DNA of 6,621 nucleotides from Litoreibacter sp. (GCA_013042765.1 JABDPP010000184.1:1-6621); one strand, 5' to 3'; positions 1 to 6,239 are shown, counted from the first letter of the stretch. The notes: generated from the sequence alone by a model not told the origin. Program-made: numbers and translations.

Positions 1-26
1 ATGCGGACGAGGAGTGGCAGACGTGA
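1..26 (+). CDS. 3' end of an upstream gene (partial)
   Basis: Frame 3 is open from the window edge and ends at TGA 24-26, giving the last residues ADEEWQT. The stop overlaps a GTG at 23-25 in the classic 4-base GTGA arrangement of coupled genes, and a Shine-Dalgarno-like GAGGAG lies at 9-14. This suggests a gene entering from the left in the same operon as the phosphatase. In Rhodobacterales an RluA/RluC-type pseudouridine synthase often sits here, but seven residues cannot identify it, so no name is assigned. Confidence 0.4.
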
Positions 27-691
27 AGCTGGTCGTTTTTGACGTGGATGGCACGCTGATCGACAGCTTGGCCCATATCAAGGGAGCCATGTCGCAGGCG
101 TTCGAGGCGATGGGAGAGCCTGTGCCCGAGGAGCATGAGATCCGCGCGATCATCGGGCTGTCGCTCCCTGTCGCGATGGATCGCCTTCGCCCCGGGCTTG
201 GGGATGCGGAGCTCCACGAACTGGTGGAGGGCTATAAAGCCTCGTTTGCCCATACGCGCATGAATTCACCCGTCGAAGAGACAGCACCGCTTTTCCCCGG
301 AGCGCGTGCAGCGCTGGAGAGGCTATCGGCGCGTGATGACATCCTGCTGGGCGTGGCGACCGGCAAATCCCGTCGCGGCCTCGACAAGATGACGGAGGCA
401 CATGGGCTGGGGCATTATTTTGTCACAACGCAGGTGGCGGATGATCACCCCTCGAAGCCGCATCCGTCGATGCTGGAAGCGACCCTGCGCGAAACCGGTG
501 CCGAGGCGGCGCGGGCCGTGATGATCGGCGATACCAGCTTCGATCTGGAGATGGGACGTTCCGCCGGCTTTGGCACCGTGGGTGTGAACTGGGGGTATCA
601 TGCCCCGGATGCGCTGGGCGCGATCGCCCATCACATGATCGATGATTTCAAGGCGCTTGATGTCGCGCTGGAAAGACTCTGGGAGAGCTGA
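23..691 (+). CDS. HAD-superfamily (subfamily IA) phosphatase, phosphoglycolate phosphatase-like
   Basis: This is a cytoplasmic Mg-dependent phosphohydrolase of the haloacid dehalogenase superfamily. With the start at 23 it has 222 residues, the usual length for subfamily IA. All four HAD motifs are visible: motif I FDVDGTL with nucleophile D7 and acid/base D9; motif II T113 in VATGKS; motif III K145 in SKPHP; motif IV MIGDTSFD with the metal-binding D170 and D174. The stretch at about 15-80 is the helical C1 cap that sets substrate choice. I prefer GTG 23 because GAGGAG at 9-14 sits 8 bases upstream and the start overlaps the preceding stop. The alternative GTG 14 adds only three residues (MAD) and has almost no spacing from that site. 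The closest named relatives are Gph-type phosphatases, but the substrate cannot be read from sequence: pyrophosphatase, phosphoserine or sugar-phosphate activities remain possible. It is probably cotranscribed with the ATP12 gene 3 bases downstream. Confidence 0.93.
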   Translation: MKLVVFDVDGTLIDSLAHIKGAMSQAFEAMGEPVPEEHEIRAIIGLSLPVAMDRLRPGLGDAELHELVEGYKASFAHTRMNSPVEETAPLFPGARAALERLSARDDILLGVATGKSRRGLDKMTEAHGLGHYFVTTQVADDHPSKPHPSMLEATLRETGAEAARAVMIGDTSFDLEMGRSAGFGTVGVNWGYHAPDALGAIAHHMIDDFKALDVALERLWES

Positions 692-694
692 GAC

Positions 695-1402
695 ATGAGC
701 GAGTGGGCGGCAAAACGCTTCTGGAGCGAGGCCAAGGCTGTGCCGGAGGACGATGGCTTTGCGGTGCATCTCGATGATCGTCTCGTACGCACCCCGGCGA
801 AATCGGCGCTCCTGTTGCCGACCGAGGCGATGGCGCAGGCGATAGTCTCGGAATGGGACGCTCAGGAGGGTAAGATTGATCCTTCCACAATGCCTGTAAC
901 CCGCTCCGCCAACGCCGCAATTGACAAGGTGACACCGCAATTCGAAGAGGTTGTGACCCTGATCGCCGCCTATGGTGACAGCGATCTGCTGTGTTACCGC
1001 GCCGACAGCCCCCAAGGGCTTGTCCAGCGACAGGCGGAGGGCTGGAACCCTCTTCTGGATTGGGCGAATAGGAGGTTCGACGTGTCTCTCAGCGCAAGAA
1101 GCGGGGTCATGCATGTCGCGCAACCCGCTGTCACGCTCGAGAAACTGCACGACGAGGTCGCGGCGCTTGATCCGTTCCAACTGACCGCCTTTCACGATCT
1201 CGTTTCGTTGTCCGGCTCGCTGGTGATCGGGTTGGCCGCCATTCGCGATTACGCCGAGATCGCGGCCTTGTGGGACCTGAGTCGAATCGATGAGTTTTGG
1301 CAGGAATCACAATGGGGTGCAGACGAAGAGGCAACCGAACAGGCCTTAATGAAGCGCGATGCGTTCCTTCATGCGGATAAGTTTTTTCGCTTAGCTGCCT
1401 GA
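695..1402 (+). CDS. ATP12 family F1-ATPase assembly chaperone
   Basis: The 235-residue protein belongs to the ATP12 family. Its mitochondrial members bind free alpha subunit of F1-ATP synthase and prevent its aggregation before the alpha3beta3 ring forms; alphaproteobacteria carry the ancestral form. Family landmarks appear in order: RFW near the N terminus (8-10), the N-terminal beta domain ending at EWDAQ (53-57), MPVTRSANAAID (66-77), GDSDLLCYRA (94-103), the helical segment around SLSGSL (171-176), and the strongly conserved SRIDEFWQ...QWGADEEA block (196-213). No signal peptide is present, so it should be cytoplasmic. GGGAGAG at 681-687, inside the end of the phosphatase gene, supports the ATG at 695. 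The 3-base gap implies translation coupled to the phosphatase. No F1Fo subunit genes are in the window, which is usual for this gene. The chaperone role in bacteria is inferred from homology. Confidence 0.92.
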   Translation: MSEWAAKRFWSEAKAVPEDDGFAVHLDDRLVRTPAKSALLLPTEAMAQAIVSEWDAQEGKIDPSTMPVTRSANAAIDKVTPQFEEVVTLIAAYGDSDLLCYRADSPQGLVQRQAEGWNPLLDWANRRFDVSLSARSGVMHVAQPAVTLEKLHDEVAALDPFQLTAFHDLVSLSGSLVIGLAAIRDYAEIAALWDLSRIDEFWQESQWGADEEATEQALMKRDAFLHADKFFRLAA

Positions 1403-1412
1403 AATCTGTCCA

Positions 1413-1435
1413 AATCCGGGTTTTTTCGCCGGATT
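1413..1435 (+). other. Weak hairpin downstream of the ATP12 gene
   Basis: AATCCGG (1413-1419) and CCGGATT (1429-1435) can form a 7-bp stem around the loop GTTTTTTCG. It starts 11 bases after the ATP12 stop, where an operon terminator would be expected. The six-T run lies in the loop rather than after the stem, so it is not a canonical intrinsic terminator. It may protect the 3' end or help a Rho-dependent stop. No better terminator is visible before the bzt promoter. Confidence 0.35.
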
Positions 1436-1481
1436 GATCAACAATTCCAAAAATCTCTTTAAAAATGATCGAAATCGACCC

Positions 1482-1499
1482 GGTTTACCTTTGGTAACC
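1482..1499. promoter_or_regulatory. Interrupted palindrome upstream of the bztA promoter (possible operator)
   Basis: GGTTTACCTTTGGTAACC is a near-perfect inverted repeat (GGT-T-TACC / GGTAACC, with one extra T in the left arm). It ends 13 bases before the proposed -35 box at 1513, a typical position for an activator or a dimeric regulator. The surrounding stretch, about 1437-1512, is distinctly AT-rich compared with the genes. The regulator is unknown. Confidence 0.35.
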
Positions 1500-1512
1500 T
1501 TATCTTAATTTC

Positions 1513-1541
1513 TTGACCTTGCCGTATCGATTTGGCCTTAT
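1513..1541 (+). promoter_or_regulatory. Putative sigma-70-type promoter of bztABCD
   Basis: TTGACC at 1513-1518 matches the -35 consensus TTGACA in five of six bases. A 17-base spacer leads to CCTTAT at 1536-1541, which matches TATAAT in only three of six; weak -10 boxes are common in Rhodobacterales housekeeping promoters. Transcription would begin near 1548 and give a leader of roughly 95 bases. No convincing sigma-54 (-24/-12) element was seen, so direct nitrogen control through sigma-54 is not supported. Confidence 0.45.
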
Positions 1542-1604
1542 TCAGAACCATCGGGGGAACAATGTTTCTCTAGGTATCGCTTTGGGCCAATGCGCCCTTA
1601 AAAA

Positions 1605-1624
1605 TTCGCCCGCAAACGGGCGAA
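1605..1624 (+). promoter_or_regulatory. Perfect 8-bp stem-loop in the bztA leader
   Basis: TTCGCCCG (1605-1612) pairs perfectly with CGGGCGAA (1617-1624) around the tetraloop CAAA. The structure ends only 4 bases before the ribosome binding site AGGAAGAGG (1629-1637), which itself stays single-stranded ahead of the ATG at 1643. A stable 5' hairpin beside an exposed ribosome binding site is the arrangement expected for stabilising a highly expressed mRNA, although occlusion or regulation is also possible. It lacks a U-tract, so it is not a terminator. Confidence 0.6.
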
Positions 1625-1642
1625 GATCAGGAAGAGGTAAAA

Positions 1643-2662
1643 ATGAAAAAATCCGTATTTCTTGGTGCGCTGACTGTTGCCGGTGTAATCGCCGGCGGCG
1701 CAGCCGCAGCAACGCTTGACGAGGTCAAGGCTCGCGGAAAGCTGAATTGCGGTGTGACAACTGGCCTTGTCGGCTTTGCTGCACCTGACGCAAATGGTAA
1801 CTGGGATGGTTTTGACGTAGGTGTCTGCCGTGCCGTTGCTGCAGCTGTTCTGGGTGACCCGGCCGCCGTTGAGTTCGTTCCCACCACCGGCAAGACACGC
1901 TTCACCGCGCTGGCTTCCGGCGAGATCGACATGCTGGCTCGTAACACCACATGGACATTCTCCCGCGACGTGGACCTCAAGTTCACTTTCGTTGGCGTGA
2001 ACTACTATGACGGTCAGGGCTTCATGGTTCCAAAAGAGCTTGGCGTGTCCTCGGCAACCGAGCTGGACGGCGCAACCGTCTGCATCCAGACCGGCACCAC
2101 CACCGAGCTGAACCTGGCGGACTACTTCCGCTCCAACAACATCAGCTACGAGCCGGTTCCGATCGAAACCAACGCTGAAGCGCAGCAGCAGTATCTTGCT
2201 GGTGCATGTGACGTTTACACCACGGACGCTTCGGGTCTGGCCGCAACACGTGCCACGTTCGAAAACCCCGGTGATCACGTCCTTCTGCCCGAGATTGTCT
2301 CGAAAGAGCCGCTCGGTCCGCTGGTTCGTCACGGCGACAACGAGTGGGGCGACATCGTTCGCTGGACTCTGAACGCGCTGGTCACGGCTGAAGAGCTTGG
2401 TGTGACGTCTGCCAATATCGGCGACATGTCCTCGGCTCCGGGCAACAACCCGGAAATCAACCGTCTGCTGGGTACCGAAGGTTCCCTGGGCGAGATGCTG
2501 GGTGTGTCCGCTGACTGGGCCAAGAACGCAATCGCTGCTGGTGGTAACTACGGCGAGTTGTTCGAGAAGAACATTGGCGAAAACACACCGATCGGTCTGG
2601 CCCGCGGCCTGAACGCTCAGTGGACAAACGGTGGTCTGATCTACTCACCGCCGTTCCGCTAA
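1643..2662 (+). CDS. bztA: Periplasmic glutamate/glutamine/aspartate/asparagine-binding protein BztA (AapJ-like)
   Basis: This is the solute-binding subunit (family 3) of a polar amino-acid ABC importer. The 339-residue precursor has a Sec signal peptide: basic MKK, a hydrophobic core, and a likely signal peptidase I cleavage in the AAAA run at 20-23, leaving mature protein from about residue 23. The absence of a lipobox cysteine means it is free in the periplasm. The long AapJ/BztA subgroup shows in LNCGVTTGLVGFAAPD (34-49), WDGFDVGVCRAVAAAVLGD (54-72), the ligand-contact stretch LARNTTWTFSRD (98-109), QTGTTTELN (149-157), VYTTDASGLAATR (191-203, with the presumed amino-group-binding D195), and the C-terminal YSPPFR. 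Four cysteines (36, 62, 147, 189), one pair per lobe, could form disulfides; that is an inference. AGGAAGAGG at 1629-1637 fixes the start. Codons such as GTT, GCT, GGT and CGT are more frequent here than in the downstream genes, consistent with high expression. Specificity is inferred from the family; the general L-amino-acid type is the alternative. Confidence 0.95.
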   Translation: MKKSVFLGALTVAGVIAGGAAAATLDEVKARGKLNCGVTTGLVGFAAPDANGNWDGFDVGVCRAVAAAVLGDPAAVEFVPTTGKTRFTALASGEIDMLARNTTWTFSRDVDLKFTFVGVNYYDGQGFMVPKELGVSSATELDGATVCIQTGTTTELNLADYFRSNNISYEPVPIETNAEAQQQYLAGACDVYTTDASGLAATRATFENPGDHVLLPEIVSKEPLGPLVRHGDNEWGDIVRWTLNALVTAEELGVTSANIGDMSSAPGNNPEINRLLGTEGSLGEMLGVSADWAKNAIAAGGNYGELFEKNIGENTPIGLARGLNAQWTNGGLIYSPPFR

Positions 2663-2670
2663 GAACCAAA

Positions 2671-2705
2671 GCGAAGGGCGCGGACATGTTCCGCGCCCTT
2701 TTCGC
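2671..2705 (+). terminator. Terminator-like intercistronic hairpin between bztA and bztB
   Basis: AAGGGCGCGGA (2674-2684) pairs with TCCGCGCCCTT (2690-2700) in an uninterrupted 11-bp, GC-rich stem with loop CATGT. The flanking GCG (2671-2673) and CGC (2703-2705) can extend it across a TT bulge. Only four T residues (2699-2702) accompany the stem, so termination should be partial. It lies just after the bztA stop and before the permease genes. Such hairpins are known in binding-protein operons to stabilise or terminate the upstream message, raising binding-protein yield relative to the membrane subunits. Confidence 0.7.
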
Positions 2706-2753
2706 ATCAAGCTAAGAAACGACAAGAAGAGAAAAAAAGATCGCCAAGCCTAA

Positions 2754-2774
2754 GGCATGCAACAAAGACATGCC
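2754..2774 (+). other. Small stem-loop in the bztA-bztB spacer
   Basis: GGCATG (2754-2759) and CATGCC (2769-2774) form a 6-bp stem with a 9-base A-rich loop. It follows an A/G-rich, probably unstructured stretch (about 2711-2742) and precedes the bztB ribosome binding site by some 24 bases. It could be a processing or stability element, or a protein-binding dyad. A chance occurrence is not excluded. Confidence 0.3.
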
Positions 2775-2812
2775 ACGCGACACGCACTTGGTCCAAACGG
2801 GGAAAGTCACCA

Positions 2813-4072
2813 ATGACGACGCTAACCGACCCTCCGAAGGAGTCGTTCCGGCTCTCTATGCTCATCTACGACACCCGGTATCGGTCCGCGACCATCCAGG
2901 TTGTCGCCCTGATCGGATTTCTGCTTCTGATCGGCTGGCTGATCAGCAATACCGCAGCAAACCTCGCAAACCTTGGAAAACCGATTGACTTCGGTTTCTT
3001 GGGTGAGCCGGCTGGCTATGACATCAACCAGCGCTTGATCGAGTATAATTCGCAGTCTAGCCACTGGCGGGCAGCAATTGTCGGTCTTCTCAACACCCTC
3101 GTGGTCGCTGTTTTGGGCTGTATCACGGCGACCGTACTTGGCGTCATCATCGGTGTTCTGCGATTGTCCAACAACTGGATCGTATCGCGGATCATGACCG
3201 TTTATGTCGAGATGTTCAGAAACGTTCCGGTCCTGCTCTGGATCGTGTTCGTTATGGCCATTCTCATCGAAACGCTCCCGGCGCCGCGCGCCTTCAGGGG
3301 CGATGATGCGACGGCCTCCATGGTGTTCAGCGAAAGCGTCGCGGTGACCAACCGCGGGGTTTATATCCCGGAACCGCTGTTCTCACGCGGTCTGGGGGAC
3401 ATCCCGGTTTTTGGAAACAGCTTTGAGATCAGCCTTGATCTGATTGCAATCCTCATCGTTCTGGGCGCCGGCATCTGGGGCTCGACCGTTGTTCGCAAGC
3501 GCGCCGATCGTATCCAGGCTGCCACGGGTGATCGCCCGACCACATGGTATCTGCGCCTCGGGCTTGTCTTGGTTCCGCTCGCGATCCTGCTTTTTGCGCT
3601 CGGGTTCCATCTCGGCTACCCTGCCCTAAAGGGCTTCAACTTCCAGGGTGGTACACACTTACGAAACTCCCTGATCGCGCTCTGGCTGGCCCTGTCACTC
3701 TATACAGCGGCCTTCATCGCGGAGATCGTGCGAGCGGGGATCATGGCGATCTCAAAAGGGCAGACGGAGGCAGCAGGTGCGCTGGGGCTTCGGCCCAATC
3801 GCATCATGAGCCTCGTGGTTCTGCCGCAAGCGCTGCGTGTGATCATCCCGCCGCTGATTTCGAACTACCTGAACCTGACCAAGAACTCGTCGCTGGCGAT
3901 TGCGGTGGGTTACATGGACATCACCGGCACCCTGATGGGCATTACGCTGAATCAGACGGGCCGTGAGCTTGAAACGGTCCTTATGGGGATGCTGGTCTAT
4001 CTGGCGATCTCGCTTTCGATCTCGGCCGTGATGAACTGGTACAACAATCGCGTCAAACTGGTGGAGCGGTAA
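2813..4072 (+). CDS. bztB: Amino-acid ABC transporter permease BztB (AapQ-like)
   Basis: This is one of two inner-membrane permeases of the importer and pairs with BztC to form the translocation path. The 419 residues are much longer than HisQ-type permeases (about 230), as is typical for BztB/AapQ. Hydrophobic segments lie near 27-46, 88-117, 128-152, 205-226, 247-268, 286-308, 342-365 and 386-408. A hydrophilic insert at about 153-204 separates the conserved TM block from its C-terminal part. The ATPase-coupling EAA loop is clear: GQTEAAGALGL (316-326, E319) continuing to LPQALRVIIPP (337-347). The N-terminal signature near 135-150 (MFRNVPVLLWIVFVMA) is also characteristic of the family. 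GGGGAAAG before the ATG at 2813 supports the start. A 150-base spacer with a strong hairpin separates it from bztA, so it is likely made at a lower level, and its 3' end carries the bztC ribosome binding site. Confidence 0.95.
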   Translation: MTTLTDPPKESFRLSMLIYDTRYRSATIQVVALIGFLLLIGWLISNTAANLANLGKPIDFGFLGEPAGYDINQRLIEYNSQSSHWRAAIVGLLNTLVVAVLGCITATVLGVIIGVLRLSNNWIVSRIMTVYVEMFRNVPVLLWIVFVMAILIETLPAPRAFRGDDATASMVFSESVAVTNRGVYIPEPLFSRGLGDIPVFGNSFEISLDLIAILIVLGAGIWGSTVVRKRADRIQAATGDRPTTWYLRLGLVLVPLAILLFALGFHLGYPALKGFNFQGGTHLRNSLIALWLALSLYTAAFIAEIVRAGIMAISKGQTEAAGALGLRPNRIMSLVVLPQALRVIIPPLISNYLNLTKNSSLAIAVGYMDITGTLMGITLNQTGRELETVLMGMLVYLAISLSISAVMNWYNNRVKLVER

Positions 4073-4076
4073 TATG
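4061..4076 (+). promoter_or_regulatory. bztC ribosome binding site embedded in the bztB 3' end
   Basis: GTGGAGCGG at 4061-4069 lies within the last bztB codons. GGAG (4063-4066) is 7 bases before the bztC ATG at 4074, which starts 1 base after the bztB stop. Ribosomes finishing bztB can reinitiate directly, a simple way to make the two permeases in equal amounts. Confidence 0.6.
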
Positions 4077-5360
4077 AGTGATCTTGGATTTGTCCGCACT
4101 GAAATGCTGCCCGAACAGGCGCCTCCGGCCACGACGGTCGGGGCCATTGGCTGGGCGCGCCAAAACCTATTCAACGGGATCTCGAACTCAGTACTCACGG
4201 TTCTGTCGCTGGTCTTCATCTACTACATCCTCGCGGCGATGCTGCCTTGGCTGTTGTCCCCGACATGGGGCGCTGAAAGCCTCAATGAGTGCCGTGAGAT
4301 CAATGGTTCCGGCCATGGCGGTGCGTGCTGGGGCGTGATCAGCGAACGGTGGTTGCAGCTGATGTTCGGCTTCTACCCGCCCGAGTACTACTGGCGTCCA
4401 ATTGCTGCGTTCCTGTTGTTGGGCGTGGCGCTGGCCCCGGTCCTCTTCGACACGGCGCCGCGCAAACTGCTCATCTTCACGCCACTCTATCCGTTTTTCG
4501 GGGCGTGGCTTCTGTGGGGTGGCACGATCTGGAACCCTCTGGCCGCTCTGGCTGGTTTCGTTCTGGGTTATTACGCCTACAAGGTGGTCGCGGCTGCGGC
4601 GGGCTCGCTCGCCGGCGTGATAGCCGCCGCTTTGGTCCCGGTCCTGTGGTGGTTGTTCCTTGCGGGTCCTGTTGCCGGTGCTCTGAGCAGCATACTGCCA
4701 ATTGGCATTCAGGCTGTGGAAAGCCGGGCCTTCGGTGGCTTCATGCTGTCGATCACGATCGGTGTAACGGCGATCTTGTGTTCCTTGCCTCTGGGCATCG
4801 TGCTTGCGCTGGGTCGGCAGTCTGATCTGTTGATCGTGAAGGCGCTCTGCGTTGGGTTCATCGAGTTCATTCGCGGCGTGCCGCTGATTACACTTCTCTT
4901 CGTGGCCTCGACCCTTCTCAACATCTTCATGCCGCCGGGTACGAATTTCGACATCATTCTGCGGGTCATGATCATGGTGACGCTGTTCGCCGCTGCCTAC
5001 ATGGCGGAGGTCGTGCGTGGCGGTCTCGCGGCCCTTCCGACGGGCCAGTACGAGGCGGCGGATGCTTTGGGTCTTGATTACTGGAAGGCGCAGCGTCTGG
5101 TGATCATGCCGCAGGCGCTGAAGATCTCGATCCCCGGCATCGTGTCGACCTTCATCGGGGTTTTCAAAGACACCACTCTTGTGTCGATCATCGGCCTTTT
5201 GGACCCGCTGGGTCTGTCGAATGCCATCCGCGCGGACGCGGCATGGAACGGGATCGTGTGGGAGATCTACGGCTTTATCGCCCTGATGTTCTTCGTCTTC
5301 TGTTTCTCGATGTCTCGCTATTCCATGTATCTCGAGCGCAAGCTCAAGACGTCTCATTAA
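4074..5360 (+). CDS. bztC: Amino-acid ABC transporter permease BztC (AapM-like)
   Basis: This is the second inner-membrane permease and partner of BztB. Its 428 residues match the long BztC/AapM form. After a cytoplasmic N terminus, TM1 spans about 38-61. Next comes a hydrophilic, probably periplasmic stretch (62-108) with two cysteines, C73 and C85. Extra hydrophobic segments follow at about 109-125, 131-168 and 172-210, and then the conserved permease core near 220-247, 256-286, 294-315, 352-375 and 394-414. The EAA loop reads GQYEAADALGLDYW (324-337, E327) and runs into MPQALKISIPG (345-355). The family motif EFIRGVPLITLLF is at 264-276. The gene begins 1 base after bztB and ends 15 bases before bztD, so the three genes form one tightly packed unit. 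Confidence 0.95.
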   Translation: MSDLGFVRTEMLPEQAPPATTVGAIGWARQNLFNGISNSVLTVLSLVFIYYILAAMLPWLLSPTWGAESLNECREINGSGHGGACWGVISERWLQLMFGFYPPEYYWRPIAAFLLLGVALAPVLFDTAPRKLLIFTPLYPFFGAWLLWGGTIWNPLAALAGFVLGYYAYKVVAAAAGSLAGVIAAALVPVLWWLFLAGPVAGALSSILPIGIQAVESRAFGGFMLSITIGVTAILCSLPLGIVLALGRQSDLLIVKALCVGFIEFIRGVPLITLLFVASTLLNIFMPPGTNFDIILRVMIMVTLFAAAYMAEVVRGGLAALPTGQYEAADALGLDYWKAQRLVIMPQALKISIPGIVSTFIGVFKDTTLVSIIGLLDPLGLSNAIRADAAWNGIVWEIYGFIALMFFVFCFSMSRYSMYLERKLKTSH

Positions 5361-5375
5361 GAAGGAATTTCACCC

Positions 5376-6167
5376 ATGTCTGAACTCGCACTAGACCGTG
5401 AAATCGACCGCTCCAAGATGCAGGTGAGCGAAGAAGTCGCGATCCAGATCACCAATATGAACAAGTGGTATGGCACCTTCCACGTGCTGCGCGATATCGA
5501 CCTGACCGTGCAGCGGGGCGAAAGGATCGTCATCGCCGGGCCGTCTGGTTCGGGTAAGTCGACGCTGATCCGCTGTATCAACCGGCTTGAAGAACATCAG
5601 GCTGGCCAGATTGTCGTGGACGGGATCGAGCTGACCTCTGACCTAAAGAACATCGATAAGATCCGGTCCGAGGTGGGCATGTGCTTCCAGCACTTTAACC
5701 TGTTCCCGCATCTCACGATCCTCGAGAACTGCACGCTGGCCCCGATCTGGGTCCGCAAGATCGCGCGCAAAGAGGCCGAGGAAACCGCGATGCATTTCCT
5801 CGAGAAGGTCAAGATCCCGGAGCAGGCCGACAAGTATCCTGGCCAGCTTTCTGGTGGTCAGCAGCAGCGTGTGGCGATTGCGCGCTCGCTGTGCATGCGC
5901 CCGCGTATCATGCTTTTCGACGAACCGACATCGGCCCTTGACCCCGAGATGATCAAGGAAGTGCTCGACACAATGATCGAGCTCGCAGAAGAGGGCATGA
6001 CCATGCTCTGCGTGACCCACGAGATGGGCTTTGCCCGTCAGGTGGCGAACCGCGTGATCTTCATGGATCAGGGCCAGATCGTCGAACAGAACGAGCCGGA
6101 AGAGTTCTTCAACAACCCGAAATCGGAGCGGACCAAGCTGTTTCTCAGCCAGATCCTCGGTCACTGA
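5376..6167 (+). CDS. bztD: Amino-acid ABC transporter ATP-binding protein BztD (AapP-like)
   Basis: This is the cytoplasmic ATPase of the importer; a homodimer would dock on the EAA loops of BztB and BztC. All nucleotide-binding elements are intact in its 263 residues: A-loop Y32; Walker [10 protein letters not shown] (55-63) with K61; Q-loop Q105 in FQHFNLFPH; signature LSGGQ (158-162); Walker B IMLFDE (178-183) with catalytic E183; D-loop SALD (186-189); and switch H215 in VTHEMGFA. The stretch [12 protein letters not shown] (117-128) is typical of the AapP/BztD branch of the polar amino-acid family. The N-terminal extension of about 20 residues before the core is kept because AAGGA at 5362-5366 is correctly spaced from the ATG at 5376; M15 would be the alternative start. 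There is no C-terminal regulatory domain, so transport-level control by ligand binding to the ATPase is not indicated. Confidence 0.97.
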   Translation: MSELALDREIDRSKMQVSEEVAIQITNMNKWYGTFHVLRDIDLTVQRGERIVIAGPSGSGKSTLIRCINRLEEHQAGQIVVDGIELTSDLKNIDKIRSEVGMCFQHFNLFPHLTILENCTLAPIWVRKIARKEAEETAMHFLEKVKIPEQADKYPGQLSGGQQQRVAIARSLCMRPRIMLFDEPTSALDPEMIKEVLDTMIELAEEGMTMLCVTHEMGFARQVANRVIFMDQGQIVEQNEPEEFFNNPKSERTKLFLSQILGH

Positions 6168-6194
6168 TTTCAGGCGCGCTTCGTCGAACACAAC

Positions 6195-6225
6195 AAAGGC
6201 CTCGCACTTTAGCGGGGCCTTTTTT
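6195..6225 (+). terminator. Rho-independent terminator of the bztABCD operon
   Basis: AAAGGCCTCGC (6195-6205) pairs with GCGGGGCCTTT (6212-6222) in an 11-bp stem with one U-G wobble, around the loop ACTTTA. The stem runs into a six-T tract (6220-6225). It lies 27 bases after the bztD stop and 14 bases before the end of the convergent phosphatase gene. Read on the minus strand, the stem is followed by TTTGTTG, so it may also weakly terminate that gene. Confidence 0.88.
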
Positions 6226-6239
6226 CATGCGTCTCGGGG

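Noticed and set aside
323..1195. A 290-residue antisense frame across the phosphatase and ATP12 genes
   Set aside because: It spans two well-supported sense genes and their junction, has arginine/histidine-rich composition and no family motif.
1381..1429. GTTTTTTCGC occurring twice (1381-1390 and 1420-1429)
   Set aside because: One copy is coding sequence at the ATP12 C terminus and the other is the loop of the hairpin. Two short T-rich copies 39 bases apart are easily coincidental, and no flanking similarity suggests duplication.
1403..1642. A sigma-54 promoter for nitrogen-controlled bzt expression
   Set aside because: No GG-N10-GC pair with convincing TGGCAC/TTGC flanks was found; the sigma-70-type -35 box is the better candidate.
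1513..1719. A 68-residue sense frame starting at TTG 1513 and overlapping the bztA start
   Set aside because: The TTG is the proposed -35 box, there is no suitable ribosome binding site, and the C-terminal part is arginine-rich out-of-frame bztA sequence.
1598..2332. A 244-residue antisense frame over the bztA leader and gene
   Set aside because: Its composition follows from the complement of bztA, it would run through the bztA regulatory region, and no domain is recognisable.
2770..2988. A 72-residue frame starting at ATG 2770 ahead of bztB
   Set aside because: It overlaps bztB in another frame, its ATG lies inside the small stem-loop without a ribosome binding site, and it has no conserved features.
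4188..5357. A 389-residue open frame antisense to bztC
   Set aside because: It mirrors a clearly functional permease, has a charged low-complexity composition (rich in R, H, Q, D, E) typical of antisense frames in GC-biased genes, and shows no recognisable domain or ribosome binding site.
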